In this document: positions 47,407-60,338 of the stretch, piece after piece
Layout: each line of letters begins with the position of its first letter
Numbering within the stretch: the first letter of the stretch is position 1
NCBI GenBank assembly: GCA_031002005.1
Contig: CM061920.1
Location: forward strand, 111,838,095 to 111,902,094
Origin: Vandiemenella viatica
Taxonomy: Eukaryota > Arthropoda > Insecta > Orthoptera > Morabidae
Reading direction: 5' to 3'
DNA length: 64,000 bases
The notes under the pieces: generated by a model
Seen by the model: only the letters and a program-made list of their open reading frames with translations
Told to the model about the DNA's origin: nothing
The model's database searches: none
Program-made: the position numbers and the translations under genes

Positions 47407-49339
47407 TAACTACAGTTTCCTGATTGCAGGTATGTTCGCTTGGGCCATCTGGGACCATTTTAGGTATTTATTTAGCTGGAATTTCCTTTGCATGTGTACA
47501 AATTCGTGTTATATAACAATTTTGATGTATCTTTGGGCCATTAGCGCTGTGAAATGTAGCTCAAACTTCACAATATTTATATTAGAAAGTACAAACAATG
47601 TCAATTAATTACCAGGAGGAGACTAATTTCAAGAAACTAGAAATACATTTTTTCAACTGTTAAGGTTGAACATCACTCATTTTACAAAAAAGAAAGATTG
47701 AATCATTTTACAGTGATTTCGTGCCAGTGCTACTAATTGATTAAGATCTCACAATACAGAAAGCAGTAAATTTTATAAATCATCAACAGTGATCAACAGC
47801 TACATTGTTGGACTATCTAGTCATTAACAAAGGCAAGCAGAGAACGGGTTCTGAAAGTTCGGTTGAACTTGCCCTTACGTTCACGTTTGTGGAACGAATA
47901 ACTATCATTCACTCTAGTCTTAATCAAAAAGTCTGCAACACGAGATATTACTACACAAAAAGAATGAAGTACCCTGGTATTTTTTCCTGGCCACCAGGTG
48001 ATACAGTTTTCACTAACTGTGTTTGTTGACTCTGTCGCGGTTGCTAACCTAATCTAGGACAATCTAACAGAAGAAATAACGCGTGTCGCCATCAATGTTA
48101 GAACCATGTAGGTCAAGTTCTGTGCGGTGAGGGTCTTTGTGTGGAATGTGTAGGTTTTAGGTGTAAATTGAGTCCGCCATATGAATTGTCGCCGTGAACA
48201 TTTCCCGCGGGTGGTGTAGTAGAACTACGCTTATCATCGGATCTTCACAAAGAAGTTTAAGCCCTTAGTTAAGGTAACTCAACAACGAATTTGCAGACGC
48301 ACGAGCACCCTGGAACAGTCGACCAGGACGACTCACAGAAAAATCAGTTTTTATTTCCAGTTAGCGTTAGTGTACGTTTAATAAATGGTTAAAAAAATTG
48401 AGGAAAATTCGTGTAAAAAGAATTGAGATCATAACCTAATTTTAATTAAAATCTACGAAATACAACGTAAATTGCAGGAAGCGTCCGAGAATTCAAGTAT
48501 TTTTTATTTTGCGCCGGACATTAAACAAAAAATACTCCACAGATTCCTTTGTATTTTATACACATGGATGATGTATGATCTGAAGCTGCTTTTGAAATTA
48601 AAGGTTTCACGTCAAATCACACATAAAGGTTGCAAAAGGAAAAAAATATTCATATGATTCAAAATTGACACTTGTTGTACTAAGGCCAATTGTTTTTGAA
48701 GGTTAACGAAGACCTTCATATTCCTACCTGCTCAGATGATCACCAACTAAACCAGACACGCAGTCTGTATTGATTATCACTCAGCAGTAAAGCATGAAAA
48801 AATTTTGAAACAAAAATACAATCAAAGTATGGTTTTTAAACTTGCATCCATTTAAAAAACACTTGCATCTTTCAGTTTTGTCATTTTGTTTTCAGGATCG
48901 AAAAACTAGTAAAGGATGCATCAATTTGTGGAAAAATAGGTCACCCTGCAGTAAGCGATCAGCAGGAAATTAAAATGGTGAAATCCCGCAGAAAAGGCCC
49001 TCCGCAAGTGGCGATTACGACGCAGATCAAGTAGTTCGGATTCTGTTCAAAAACAAAACAGACCAATAAACATAAATTTATAAAAATGACAGTACTGATA
49101 GCTGAATTCCTGCAGGCAACAAAGTGGCTTCTATAAATACTGTAGAAGCCTCTGTTGCCAACGGGCGTGTACTAATATTGGAGCCTGTAATGAATATCCT
49201 GTAATCATCAGAAATAAGCTCTGAGCAAAGAAGGGTTAGGTGAACGGAGCACTATGATGCAAATTCCAATTAAAGTTGCATTTGTATCCAGCATACACAA
49301 GCTTTAAGCATTAACTTTGAATTAAGTTCTGATTTCGTT
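47407..49339. other. No recognisable gene
   Basis: Unassigned. A GC-richer stretch at about 48080-48330 has no motif that I know. Confidence 0.45.
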
Positions 49340-49518
49340 GTGGTCATTAGAGGCACAAAAGGACTGCGCAAAGGTTGGAAGGAATTCGACCCGACATTCT
49401 CCTGGAGGGATTCCGGAAAACCGTGAAAATTGTAAATCTGTATTACCAGACGGTACTGAATCCCACAACCTCTCGAATCTCGTGCCTGAGCTATACCGCT
49501 CACCCAGAAGGTTCGGTA
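49340..49518 (-). repeat. SINE family A, diverged
   Basis: Keeps 'GTCATTAGAGGC', 'AAGGAATTCGACCCGACATT', 'CTCCTGGAGGGATT' and the head end near AGGTTCGGT. Box B is degraded (plus strand GTACTGAATCCCAC). Confidence 0.7.
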
Positions 49519-51477
49519 ACAAATCAATACTAGAACTAAGTTAAGGTAATTTTTTACGTTCTTTCGTTCTGATTTCAATCAGTATTTCGATTTTGTTGTT
49601 TGGACAGATTTTTTACGTAGTTGGTGTCCTTTGCGTTATACCTTTAACAAAATTGCTTGACAATTAGAGGCCACAATGAGTTTTTTGTTTGTTTGTATCT
49701 ACGTATTTTTAAATATTACTTAGAGTTTTTATTTGCACCTTTTCGATATATTCGGAACTGTTTTATGGTCATGTTTATCGATATAATCCGAAATCATGAT
49801 TTTTAAATTATTATATACTGTTTTATATATCTAGGAACAGACAGATATACAATTTTCGGACTCGTCGAATACATTCGTCTGTGACATCAATATCGTTATA
49901 CCTTTTAAGCAAATACATTTACTCTTAACAAGCATAACTGTTGAGAAATACAATTTATATAGCGATGCCACTGCAGTAATAGATAACACTTCAGCCCAAG
50001 TTTCAGTTTGAGCCTCAGTTTATTATATCAGTTGGCGTTTAAGAAGCACAGTCACTTACAGTTATCAATGAGAGTCTTCGAAGAGTAAATGATTAGCGGA
50101 AAATTACTTGTTACACACACAATATTAAAAACAAGAGTCTTCTGGTAGCGCACGTTCTCTATACAAACCAAAAACGGAGAAAAAGACATCAATGACGCCT
50201 TCAAACACGGCTTGACATAAGGCAGCTTTAAAGGCGGTTGGAGGTTTCTTCTTTATTGACTGGCTACCACATCAATGAAAATCATAGTAAAATTTACAAA
50301 TGAACGTTAAAGAAAACGCTGACATTAATCATATCTCAGGTGTTAAGTACTTGAAGAATTTCATTAAGGTAACCATCGCACTCCATTGTTACGTGGTCGA
50401 GACTTCTCAGAGTTTTCTAGGAGAGTGGAATTCAGCCAGCTTCAACTTTTATGATGGACTACTGCCAACCCAGATATAAAATTAATATGTAAAGTTACAT
50501 GATGGTAATTAGGGACCTATAAACTTAAAACCGATTGAAGTGTTATACCACGAGTGGAGTGGAGATCCGTTTCAAAGTACTCTATTCAGAAAAGTTCATA
50601 TCGCATCCTTCCTGTAACTCTCGCAGACACTTCGGCAAGGAAGTTAGAGGGAATATCACACTAAGCCCACGAATATAGTCAGCTTTGTTTTAATGAAATT
50701 AAAAAAGCAAGACCCAGAGCAACGTCGCGTTTGGACGAGGAAGTGCGAATCAGTTGTTCCGTCACGGAAATACGGCGTGCCTCCGCTACGGAATGAAGCT
50801 CTCTGTGGGACGGAAAAATTTCTCATTTCCGTACGTGAACAATTTCCGTGTTTCGTTTTTTAGAGACGGAGAAAGAATTGTGGGTGAGCCAAATATGAGT
50901 TTTCACGGCTAACAGTACGAGACTGAAGTATCTGCACAGGCTACGACCTTACTTATTTTTAGCTTTGTCTAGTCGACGTCACTGTTTCCAACTGGAACAG
51001 AACATGTTTATAGCATGATGCTCTATGAAACGGAGAAAAATATAATGATTACTTATTGTCATTTGAAAAGGAACTATAACCAGTTGAAGACTCTTTGCTG
51101 CCAGAGAATGTCTGCTGTTGAGAACAGATATATTAGAGATTTAAGAAATCTTGAACAGCATTTTTAGATAAAATGAATTTACGTTACGTGCCTTAAAGTA
51201 CCACACTTCTGATTCTGCTTAACACATACTTTTCGCGATGACATGCCTTTGTTTCTAACAATAAAATTATGGGAGACCCCATGACAGCTGTATACGAATA
51301 TTTCAGCGGTATTTCTGTGAATTTTGCTACGCTATTAATAAGCAGATGATTAAACAGACGACTGAGATCTAAAGCTTCTGACGGGCAATAATTTCCACTC
51401 GAGATGTTTCTTAATCAGCTCTGCTCCGGACAGGTGGTTAGTGTGACCCCAGTGCAAAATAAAGCCTTTACGCCTAC
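49519..51477. other. No recognisable gene
   Basis: Unassigned, AT-rich with a GC-richer patch at 50700-50900. If 51478-51633 is a real exon, part of this may be intron. Confidence 0.45.
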
Positions 51478-51633
51478 CACAGTAACAATGAAATAACTAG
51501 GAACCTCTTTCATCCAGGCATAAATACAAAGCAACAAACTGCGTACTGTGTCGTGTGTTCCGTAAAACACTGCTTTGTTCTCCGCAGCTTCAAACAACTG
51601 ACTCAAATACTCTTTCATCAGCGCACCGTCCAA
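51478..51633 (-). CDS. Candidate exon: histidine acid phosphatase, HD-motif region
   Basis: On the minus strand an open segment of exactly 52 codons lies between a possible acceptor (TAATTACAG, AG at 51634-51635) and a possible donor (GTAGGC starting 51477). Its translation begins LDGALMKEYLSQLFEAAENK. The next 20 residues are AVFYGTHDTVRSLLLCIYAW and the end is 'MKEVPSYFIVTV'. The 'FYGTHDT...LL...PSY' layout resembles the C-terminal catalytic segment of branch-2 histidine phosphatases (lysosomal, prostatic and insect venom types, '[YL]S[AG]HDTT...PPYAS'), where the His-Asp pair assists hydrolysis of phosphate monoesters. These proteins are normally secreted or lysosomal. Against it: the acceptor has a weak pyrimidine tract, 'SYFIVT' replaces 'PYAS', and no neighbouring exon was found. 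It may be a pseudo-exon. This is the only candidate host gene piece in the window. Confidence 0.5.
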
Positions 51634-52439
51634 CTGTAATTATGCACCTTGCACCACGGTCACTTTCAGCAATTGTTGGCTTAGATACTAACGTAAAGCG
51701 TAACTCGCGTTTGTTTCAGCTCCACACTATTCTGCAACTTCACGAAGCCAACACCGATTATTTTCATAGCAAACACATTCATTAGCTTTGTTACAGGCAC
51801 TCGATGAGTTACTGAAATTTGTGCTCCCGCAGAAATCGGTTTTTTTACTTACAGGAAGTTGTTATTCAGTTCAAATTTTTCTTTGAAACGCTAGTTTTGG
51901 GCCTGCTAATTGTGATGATTATGTCATCAGGTCAGTTAGAAGTGTGGAAGTCTTCTTCTTGTCACAGTGCCTTCGCTTCAACGTTCGGTCCAACTTACAT
52001 ATTTAACCACAGACGAAAATATCTCTAATTTCATTAAACTTTACTTAGCAATTCAAGCTATCGTCATTTATTTCCTATACGTGTATTGCAATCATTAAGA
52101 TAAGAGTTGTAACTATGTTTGAGGTACCACTTCGCCGAAATCTACCGTAACTGCATATCCTGATGTTCTATTTTTCGTGGTTTTAAGTTGCTATATTGTT
52201 CCGCTGGCTACTGGTCGCAAGTGTTTATCTGAATGCCTAAGTAATTATTATAGTTCTATGTTTCACTGGTTTACAAATACATGCTTAGATAGGCAATTGT
52301 AAGCTATATTGCTTGGGCCTTGCGTTACAGATCAGCTACCGGCAGCACAGATACATGGTATAACAGAATGACCAAAAATGGGTCATTCCGTACATTTTTA
52401 TATTTAAGATAAAAAGAATAATCACAGGAATAACTCTGG
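51634..52439. other. No recognisable gene
   Basis: Unassigned. I looked for a preceding phosphatase exon on the minus strand and did not find one. Confidence 0.45.
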
Positions 52440-53228
52440 GAAGGTTTTGCCAGCCATTGTCCGGGGAACCACCCAAAGGCAGGTAACAGTCAACGCGCCA
52501 GACAGGCGGCGACCGAACAATGCAGCCACCCTTTCTAACGGAGTTGGTCAAGCATATGATCCCTTAGCTCCGGGAAAATACCCAGCGGGGTGAACGCTCG
52601 TTCGCAATCCCGGTCTCCGAGTGGGCACTTTGGAGGTCATATTTGGCGAGGAGGTCCGAATCTGGCCGAGTTAGTACGAATCTGCAAAAGACAAGGTTTT
52701 CCTATCGTCACAGCCGGTAGGAGGAGCCAAAAACAGCAGAACAAATTAACGACAGACTGTCCTCTGCATTTTGTAATGCCAGTGAATTTTTTCTCTATGT
52801 GAACCACGAGCGACGGGAGAAAGCTTTTCTGCCGACGCGGGAGAGCACTCGACGCGGAGTCTTCAGACTGGAAGGAGCGGATCTTCCGAGGTCGGAGATC
52901 GCCTTGCCTTGGCATCAAACCTGAGGGTCGATACGAACGTCCTGTACAGTGAGGTCGCTGTGCAATCATTCAGTACGCTGACTGAAGGACGTGGTGCACT
53001 GTCCGCTATAGCCAAGGGGCTATATTAATTCTGCCGTCGAGGGAAACATACCGCCGTCACGGTAATCATTCTACGAACAGTGCAGTGTGGTACTTTAATT
53101 CAGTCATTGGGTAACGATCTCTGAATGATTAGGAGTTGTCGCTCATCCAAATATTGAGCTAGCTGGGACAGTTTTTCAGGAGCTTTCCCATAATAACTTG
53201 GTGGATAATTCAAATTATCCTGGCGCCC
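52440..53228 (+). mobile_element. Candidate LTR with primer-binding site
   Basis: A GC-richer block of about 780 bp ends directly before TGGCGCCC (53221-53228), which matches a tRNA-Lys-type primer-binding site used by many Gypsy-type elements. A possible TATA region (GGCTATATTAA) is near 53018-53029 and overlaps a small inverted repeat (TATAGCC...GGGCTATA). The 5' edge is not defined, and no second LTR, gag or pol was found. It could be a relic or a chance match. Confidence 0.3.
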
Positions 53229-53659
53229 GGCATTTGAAATCGGATGCAATTTCATGTTAATATTGTATCTGATTTATGGTTCCCGATTGTTATGAAGGGA
53301 ACTTTCATTTAAAACCAAGTGTGAAGCTTTCTTGTTTACTTATTGATGTTGGCAATTTGCTTCTCCATCAATTATAAATCTAGTAGTTCTTTAATGTTGT
53401 TGTTTGATGTTTTATGTTGGCAACTATAAGACGAGGCTTTGCTTGATATTTTAATAATCGAATGTGTTAATGTTAAAATTAAATAAGGCTCACCTGTACG
53501 CCAGTATGAGTATCCAATAAATTAGCAGCCTAGGGTTTTCTTTGAATTATAAAAATGGAAGTAAAAAGGTTTTCACCCTTACCTCCCACTCAACAAGCAC
53601 CCATCACTACAATGGGGAACAGGAATTAAACCGTTTCCAAAGTTTGATGATTTTATTTT
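53229..53659. other. No recognisable feature
   Basis: Would be the leader region if the candidate LTR is real. No gag-like frame is visible. Confidence 0.4.
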
Positions 53660-53772
53660 TTCAAAATCCATGGATGGTTCCTTCAAAACAGGATAGCGAA
53701 TTCTTTCCTGTTCCTCGCCTCCGTCCCCAATCCTCTCCCACCTCTAATGACCTCGATATTGACGAGGAAATA
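53660..53772 (+). repeat. SINE family A, 3' body
   Basis: Plus-strand body phrases are in family order: 'ATGGTTCCTTCAAAACAGG', 'GAATTCTTTCCTGTTCCTCG' and 'CACCTCTAATGACCTCGA'. Head and tail are missing. Confidence 0.75.
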
Positions 53773-56355
53773 GTCCGATGCAAACAAAATCTACTTCGGC
53801 TTTTAACAAACTATTTGTAAGACAAAACTTTGAAAAATCATACGGTTATAAATATCAGGAAATCCGAAGGATGAATATCTAATCTTTTATTCGAACCAAC
53901 TTTCTTCTAGTGTTCCTTACCATTAATTTTTCTGTCGTATTGAACGAAACAATGGCAAACAGTAAAAATTTTAATCCTTATAGGTCTGACATGTGATGAC
54001 AGTCTTCTGCAGTAACCGAATACTAACATAATGGAGCAGTTTTCAAAACGAATAAGTTTCTTTGTACTATACCTTTCACGCTAGTGCAATACTCATTATG
54101 TTACCGTCAGGGATTTTTAAACTGAAAAACCCACCACCACTGTATCATTGACGTTTCGAATAGTAGTTTTTTGTTTCAATTTACAAATGGAGAAATTTTG
54201 ATTACTGATTAAGAATATTAAACTAAACTCCCACTTGTTTTTCTATGCAGAAAATGTGCGCAATTAAAAGAAATCTTGACTTTATAGGGGAGATATTACA
54301 AACTTCTTACTAACGCTCGTATGTATAAGAAAAACCAATAAGTACCTTCCTCTTGGTACCGAGAATACATGGGAAATAGTAATTCAGCCACACAGTTTTT
54401 AGGTCAATTTTCATTTGATCGCACACAATAAAATCTAACGCTCTGAAGTAGAGAGGAATGTTATAAGTATTATAATATCAGGACAATTGCTTTTGTAACT
54501 GCGTGCAATTTCTTAAATTTTTTTCTCTTCTTTTGAGATGTCATCACCGAAAAATCCAGTTTTCTTATGATACTGCGAAGAATGAGATATACCCGTCCCT
54601 ATGTACGACAATAGGCAAAATTAGCAAAACCATTTTATCCAACATATCCAAATAAGAATTTAATTTGCTACAGTTACGCGAGAAAAGTGATCCCCAGCAA
54701 CACTGTGCAGAAGAGGAACTTATTTTTGCTACCAAAGAAGGCTGACGCTGGTGCAGGTAGCTTGTCTTTGTTTTGACGAATTATACTTCGTAACAGCAAC
54801 CATACTGACTCCAGCTTTTTTTAGCTATTAAATGAATACCCATTAAATTTGCTGTCCTACTAAGTAAAGGCGATTTTTTCTTATACGATGTATAGGTAGC
54901 TTCTGCTATCCAGTTGCTTTAACTAAGATATATCTTTTGTCATTACACTTGAATACGCGTCATCTGAACACAGCGCAATTAAACGGAAAACATAACATTC
55001 AATAGCTGGTTCGGGACGTAGGACGGCGTTATCCGTGAAAGCGCCGTTTGTTTGAGGATTATGTTCTTTGGGTGTTTTGCAGTAGATGTGAGAGACCACA
55101 GTACGTGGTAGGATTGTTAACATCAGAGATGGGAAGTAAACAACAATAAAATGTGTCAGGTCTCTTTTTTTGTGCATATACGTCAGTTGTAAAGCGTAGC
55201 ATCCATCCTGCAGTAACATTATTATCAATTTGGTTATTAATTATTAAGATAATGGTCAATACGTAATAAAACAGTTTTCTTAAAGTTTCCACAGGAATTC
55301 AAATCTGTTTTTAGATGTTATAATGATACAACAAATATATCCCATATGTTAATAAAACGCCCACATAAGTTTGTGTCCCGCAGTATTATTTTTGTCAATT
55401 TGCTGATCCTCGGGTTGAAAATGGTTGAGAAACGCTGGTCCAGTCAGTCGCTTCTCAGAGTGGTATTGAGGTAGACAGTGGATACCGCTTTTTAATATTG
55501 AGTGAACGCTGAAGAAACGGAAACCTCTTTTAAATTAATAATAACAAAATAATAGTTTCTCTGACATAATATAATCTTCTCGGGTGTCCAGCCGGATGGT
55601 TTAGTTTCCCTCATAGTTTACCTCTGCCACTTAAATAGGCGGCACTTTACCTTATAAAGACACATATGTGTTCCATCCAACATAAAGACACAGTGTACCT
55701 CTAGTTCTGGTATATAAGTGAACTCTTGAATTTTGGATGGATGTGTTGTATGTTACGTTTGTGTAACTCGTATTTTTGGAGGTGGAAAGTGAATATCATT
55801 CCGGCATACGTCTACAAACTAACTACGGTAAACTAGCGCTATTCTGACCCTGCAACCGCATTACTTCTGACTAATGGAACATCTCCTCAGCTCGTTACGT
55901 TTCATATCCCAATACTCTACGCACAAGACGTCTTGCATCCTGCAGAAGACGTTTCTTTGATGCCCAACACCACCATTATAAAGTATATCGGCGTAAGGTT
56001 GTTGTCCTAAGATATTTCCTCCCATAGTCACTTCCGTGATACATACATGGATTAGTCTGTCATTTCGTTGGCAATTCTTCCCAGGGCTCCTCCGTCGCCA
56101 TTTATCTCTTCTGATTCGTATTGGCAGAGACACCTCACAACTGACAAGTGGGTTGGCAGAGCTACGAATCGCTGTGAACTCTCACGCTGTTGAGAAGGTC
56201 GTTTTTTATAGTTTATTCTATGGCCTAATTAGATCCTAAAGCATCGTAATTACAGTTTCAGCAGATCACTGACAAAGAAGTACTGGAATATAGTTAAAAT
56301 AACGCGACGAATTTAACTCGCCATCAGTCACTTGTGTTACTCGGAGTTTCACAAA
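53773..56355. other. No recognisable gene
   Basis: Unassigned over about 2.6 kb apart from a possible hAT end at 55411-55437. Minus frames at 54923-55292 and 55861-56133 show no motif. Confidence 0.45.
55411..55437 (-). mobile_element. hAT-like single end
   Basis: The minus strand starts CAGCGTTTCTCAACCATTTT, resembling hAT termini of the CAG(C/T)G(T/G)TTCTCAACC type. No opposite end or duplication was found. Confidence 0.35.
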
Positions 56356-56359
56356 CTTT

Positions 56360-56585
56360 TTTCCCCTTATTTGTGGTTCACGCCTCGTCGTCGTCAAGGT
56401 CATTAGAGGCGGGAGAGGACTGAGAACAAGGAACGGGAAGTAATCCAGCCATGGTCTTGCTGAAGGAATCATCCCTGCATTCGCATGAAGTAATATCGGG
56501 AAACTATGGAAAACCGAAACCTGGTTGGCCAGACGGGGATTTGAAATGAGTCATCCCGAATGCTCGAAACGATCATTATTCGGTG
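56360..56585 (-). repeat. SINE family A
   Basis: Long copy with 'GTCATTAGAGGCGGGAGAGG', 'AATCCAGCCATGGTCTTGC', 'GGAAAACCGAAACCTGG' and the box-B region (plus strand ACGGGGATTTGAAATGAG). The head ends near ATTCGGTGT. Short T-run at the tail side (56359-56365). No clear duplication. Confidence 0.82.
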
Positions 56586-57434
56586 TTTCTTGAACAGATC
56601 TCCAGGACAATTTGTGAGCATTTTACCTAAAATGGAAGCAAAATCCTCATACTGACGTAGCGTTACTGATGTAGAATTTTTTATGGCTGTCCTAAGATGT
56701 ATTGTACAATATTATTTTTTATGAAATCAAATTTATCGGAATAGATCTTTCATACATAGCGCACCGATAATCCATACAATGCACCGTAAAAATTCTAAAT
56801 TCTTTTTTCATTAAACTATAAATCTAACTAAATTGTAACTTGGATCACTGTAGACCACTGCTCTCCATTTTTGCGACATTTGTGAGGGGAATAGATCGCT
56901 GAGGCTCTTTTGGTCATATGTAATGGCAGGTGTTTTCACTGAGAAGAAATCATTGTCTGTTCCGTCACATTTGTCAACCAAAGTAACGGCGTCGTGTTCC
57001 ACGTGAAATGAACTGATTGTTCTAGTTCTGGCACACGTCAGGCAACATATTCAGAACTAATATCGTTATACACCGAGGTGACGTCTACGCCACATCGTTT
57101 CACAAACTTAGAGCCATCATTTTGTCTGGTCCCGAGGAAATCCGCAAAGTGAAGACGGCCAGAAGTTTGTCGAGAGGTGTGGCGCTGCTTTTGCCCAGGC
57201 AGGCGAAGCCTGACTTTATAAAGAGTGGAGGTCGCACAATGAATGACGAACACAAGAGGTAACTGGTTTTATTGACGTTATAGTACAGCGAACATGAGCT
57301 TACTCATGCAAGGTTCAAGTGATGCTAAAAAAATATTTTGAGGCTGACGTGAAATTTTGTGGGCACTATACATTCTGTTGGGTGGGTGGAAATGCTCGGG
57401 CATTCCGTAGAACTGAAGTTCTATCTTTCCATTT
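56586..57434. other. No recognisable gene
   Basis: Unassigned. Minus frames at 56811-57002 and 57038-57253 are not recognised. Confidence 0.45.
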
Positions 57435-57510
57435 TTTTCGTGGTATTCGAAATCAATTCCTGATGCCAGAAAGTATCCTTCAAAACATGGCCGAATTTCT
57501 TTCCGTTTCA
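57435..57510 (+). repeat. Possible SINE family A body fragment
   Basis: 'AGTATCCTTCAAAACATGGC', then 'CGAATTTCTTTCCGTTTCATGC', resembles the family body. Short and diverged. Confidence 0.5.
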
Positions 57511-60084
57511 TGCTTATAGTTTATCCCGCCATATTAATGTCGACAAACATAAATGACCATTAAAAAAAACTTGTGCACGTCATTTCAGATACAAATTTTC
57601 TAATTCTTCCGTGTCGTAAGTCATACCAGTTAGGACAATACTTGATATATTATACATGACATCTTCTATCGCCTAGGGCTTCCATCCTGCGTTTCTTATA
57701 AGACCCACGTATTGTGACGGAAGGAACTATGTAAAATCATAAGTTTTCACTAGAGTTTAATAGCAATGAGCAACATAAGCCAATGAGTAAAGCAGCGATC
57801 CCTAATACAAGATGAAAGGAACGACATGTGGCCTTAGCGTAATTGCCTCGTGGAATATTAAATTGTTATTGTTGTTAGGAATTTGGATTTTTTTATTTTT
57901 AGGGTACATCCTGCCTAGTATGCATCGTATAATAGTAATGAAAATTCCACCCGCAGATACTTGTTTTATTTGTTTCCATCTCGTTCCCTCAATTTTTTCC
58001 CATCATACTTCCTAAATTCTTTAACAATTCAAGTCCTTTTAAGTTATGCAGCATTATACCAATATCTGGTCCCTTATTCTTCCGTGTTTTTATTAAAAAA
58101 ATACTTTTTTCAGAGAATATCTCACCCTATGGTGCCACCTCTTCCTCTCGCACATCCAGCTATTGAGTTTCTTTCTCATTTCATCAACTGGCTAGCTACT
58201 GAATTTATTTCTCATTTTCTCACCCGACCTTCATGTTACTGCAAAATATCAATTTTCACAAAATATACACCATGCTGTATGACATAATGCCAGAAGACGT
58301 AGTCGCCGTTACACACAACCTAAGGAGCCGAAACGAAGAAGTTGATTGTACTATCGCTGTTCGCCTCTTGTTGCTAGATTCAGCTAGTATTTAACAACGC
58401 ATTTTGATTGAAACACAATATTAAAAACGTAGATTTAAACGTTGAATTTCTCAGGGAGATTATCTCAGTCAAAGCAAACTAAAAACGAAAACTGAATATT
58501 AGCCACTCAGAGACGTTTAGCTAGTTTCACTGTAAACATTTCAGTTCAAAAGGTTTATGTGCATGAGTAAATAAAACTTTTTCACTCTACACCTTATTTT
58601 AAGACCATTCTGTCAATTCCAAATTTATTAAAAGATTATCTTCAATTTTATTTACCTAAACACAATTCTGTTTTCAGATTTATCAACTTGTTTTAATGTA
58701 ATTACGAGATATTCAGTACAACCCTACTTCCGAGAAAGTGCTGTATCGGATATCAGATGAACACTGCTTTAGCACAGGGGCGACCAATCTGTGAGCCAGC
58801 AGCCCGACGTAGATTAAATACAGTCACTTATAAAATCTCCTTTCCCCCAAAAAGATCAGCAGAGATATATAAAATAAATACGGTGATAAAAATTGGATGT
58901 TACTATAATCGCTCGCTAAAACCCTTAAGAAAATGTCACCGGCTTGGTGCTGAGGTAGGGATGATAGACAGTGACGTAGTTTTCCATTAAATTTATTAGC
59001 AAACACATTTTTTACTGTGAAGAAATACTTTGCTGGCCAAAATAGTTTGGTTAAATTACAGGAGACTGTTAGAGACTGCAGTTCACATGGGGAGGGGAGG
59101 GGGGAGCTAATTATGGTGAAAAGTACCATCGGCCACCCGTAATTGAGAATTTTAGAGCTTAGCTGTAGATGTAGAACACCCACTCAAAATAGAAAGTTTA
59201 ATGGTCTCCAGTTCCCCGGTTACGGAATATACTCAGACAGTTGTTACTTGAGATGTCTAGGTATTATAAACTTGTTACGGCAACAGCAGGCATTCATTGT
59301 TTTCATTCAGCTTTTCGTTTGTGATTTCATCAAATTAAATAGCATAGAATTGGATTCTATGGACTGCAAGAAATCAAATTACAATGTTAAAGTTGATGGC
59401 GCTTTTCTTGCATTCGTTTTTTCTTCTATTTTTTCTAATTCATCACTAATAAAATCCAGGTACAATGTAAAAACAAAAGATAACCGATTTGTAAATTAGG
59501 AAAGTCAAAGGCTACCGGAAAGGTATGATAGATGGGTAGGTATATATTTTTGAACTGTGAGTTTTAGTATCAAATGTCTGAATTAAATCCTAGATAGACA
59601 AATCGAGGTGGAATGATCACTGCATCAGTGATACTCTGTTCTTAGAGGCTGTAGCTATTATTAACATCATTGTATTACGTTGAAAGTACATTACTCTTCA
59701 GATATGATTAGATGAACGAATTTACATTTTCCATTCGAAAAATAAATGTATTTTTCCAAAATATAAAATTAATGCTGTTGTGTTCAACACATTTAAATTT
59801 ATATAATCTGCTCACACCAAAAGTCGACTCGATGAAGAAATGTAGCAGTAATAGACTATATCCATCGTTGGTTAATATCATAACTGCAGTGAGATAACTT
59901 CCGTTTAATATTCCTTTAAATTCAGGATAGAAGGTTTACTGCAGTTTCTCTAGTGTAATGTTTATTTTAGCCACAATCGAGAATAGTACTGGATGTGCAA
60001 ACAGTAATTTGCATGCTAGAAATTCCCTGCGTCCCAAAAGGCAAAGAGGTTTCGTTCAAAGAGAACTCGCTGTAATTATCCAGC
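57511..60084. other. No recognisable gene
   Basis: Unassigned over about 2.6 kb. Frames of 108-119 codons at 57961-58287, 58824-59183 and 59143-59499 carry no family motif. A G-rich patch lies at about 59088-59106. Confidence 0.45.
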
Positions 60085-60198
60085 ATGCTAACTAGGGATA
60101 TAACGGATATCCGCATCTGCAAGTGCGGAACTTTCGCGTGAAAATATACATCCGCTTTCTCATCCGCAATTTTTTAATGCGGATGTGTAGCGGATATT
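60085..60198. repeat. Foldback with ATCCGC/GCGGAT arms
   Basis: CATCCGCA (60161-60168) pairs with TGCGGATG (60178-60185). Outside it, ATCCGC (60150-60155) pairs with GCGGAT (60190-60195). Upstream 'TAGGGATATAACGGATATCC' looks like a transposon end, but no partner was found. Confidence 0.55.
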
Positions 60199-60338
60199 TT
60201 GTTTACATTGCAATATATATTATTCTTTTCTCTTTATTCGAGATTCTGCCCATTGTCGCTTAGCTAGCAAAAAAAGTGGTTGCTTTCTTACGATCTTGCA
60301 ATAAAAGTAACAATGAACTAAATGGTGATACTACCTAA

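Noticed and set aside
52637..52969. 110-codon minus-strand frame in a GC-rich block
   Set aside because: High GC makes long chance frames likely; the composition fits an LTR-like non-coding block better.
54923..55292. Two overlapping minus frames of 101 and 77 codons
   Set aside because: A hydrophobic start was noticed, but no domain, and the two frames overlap without splice sites.
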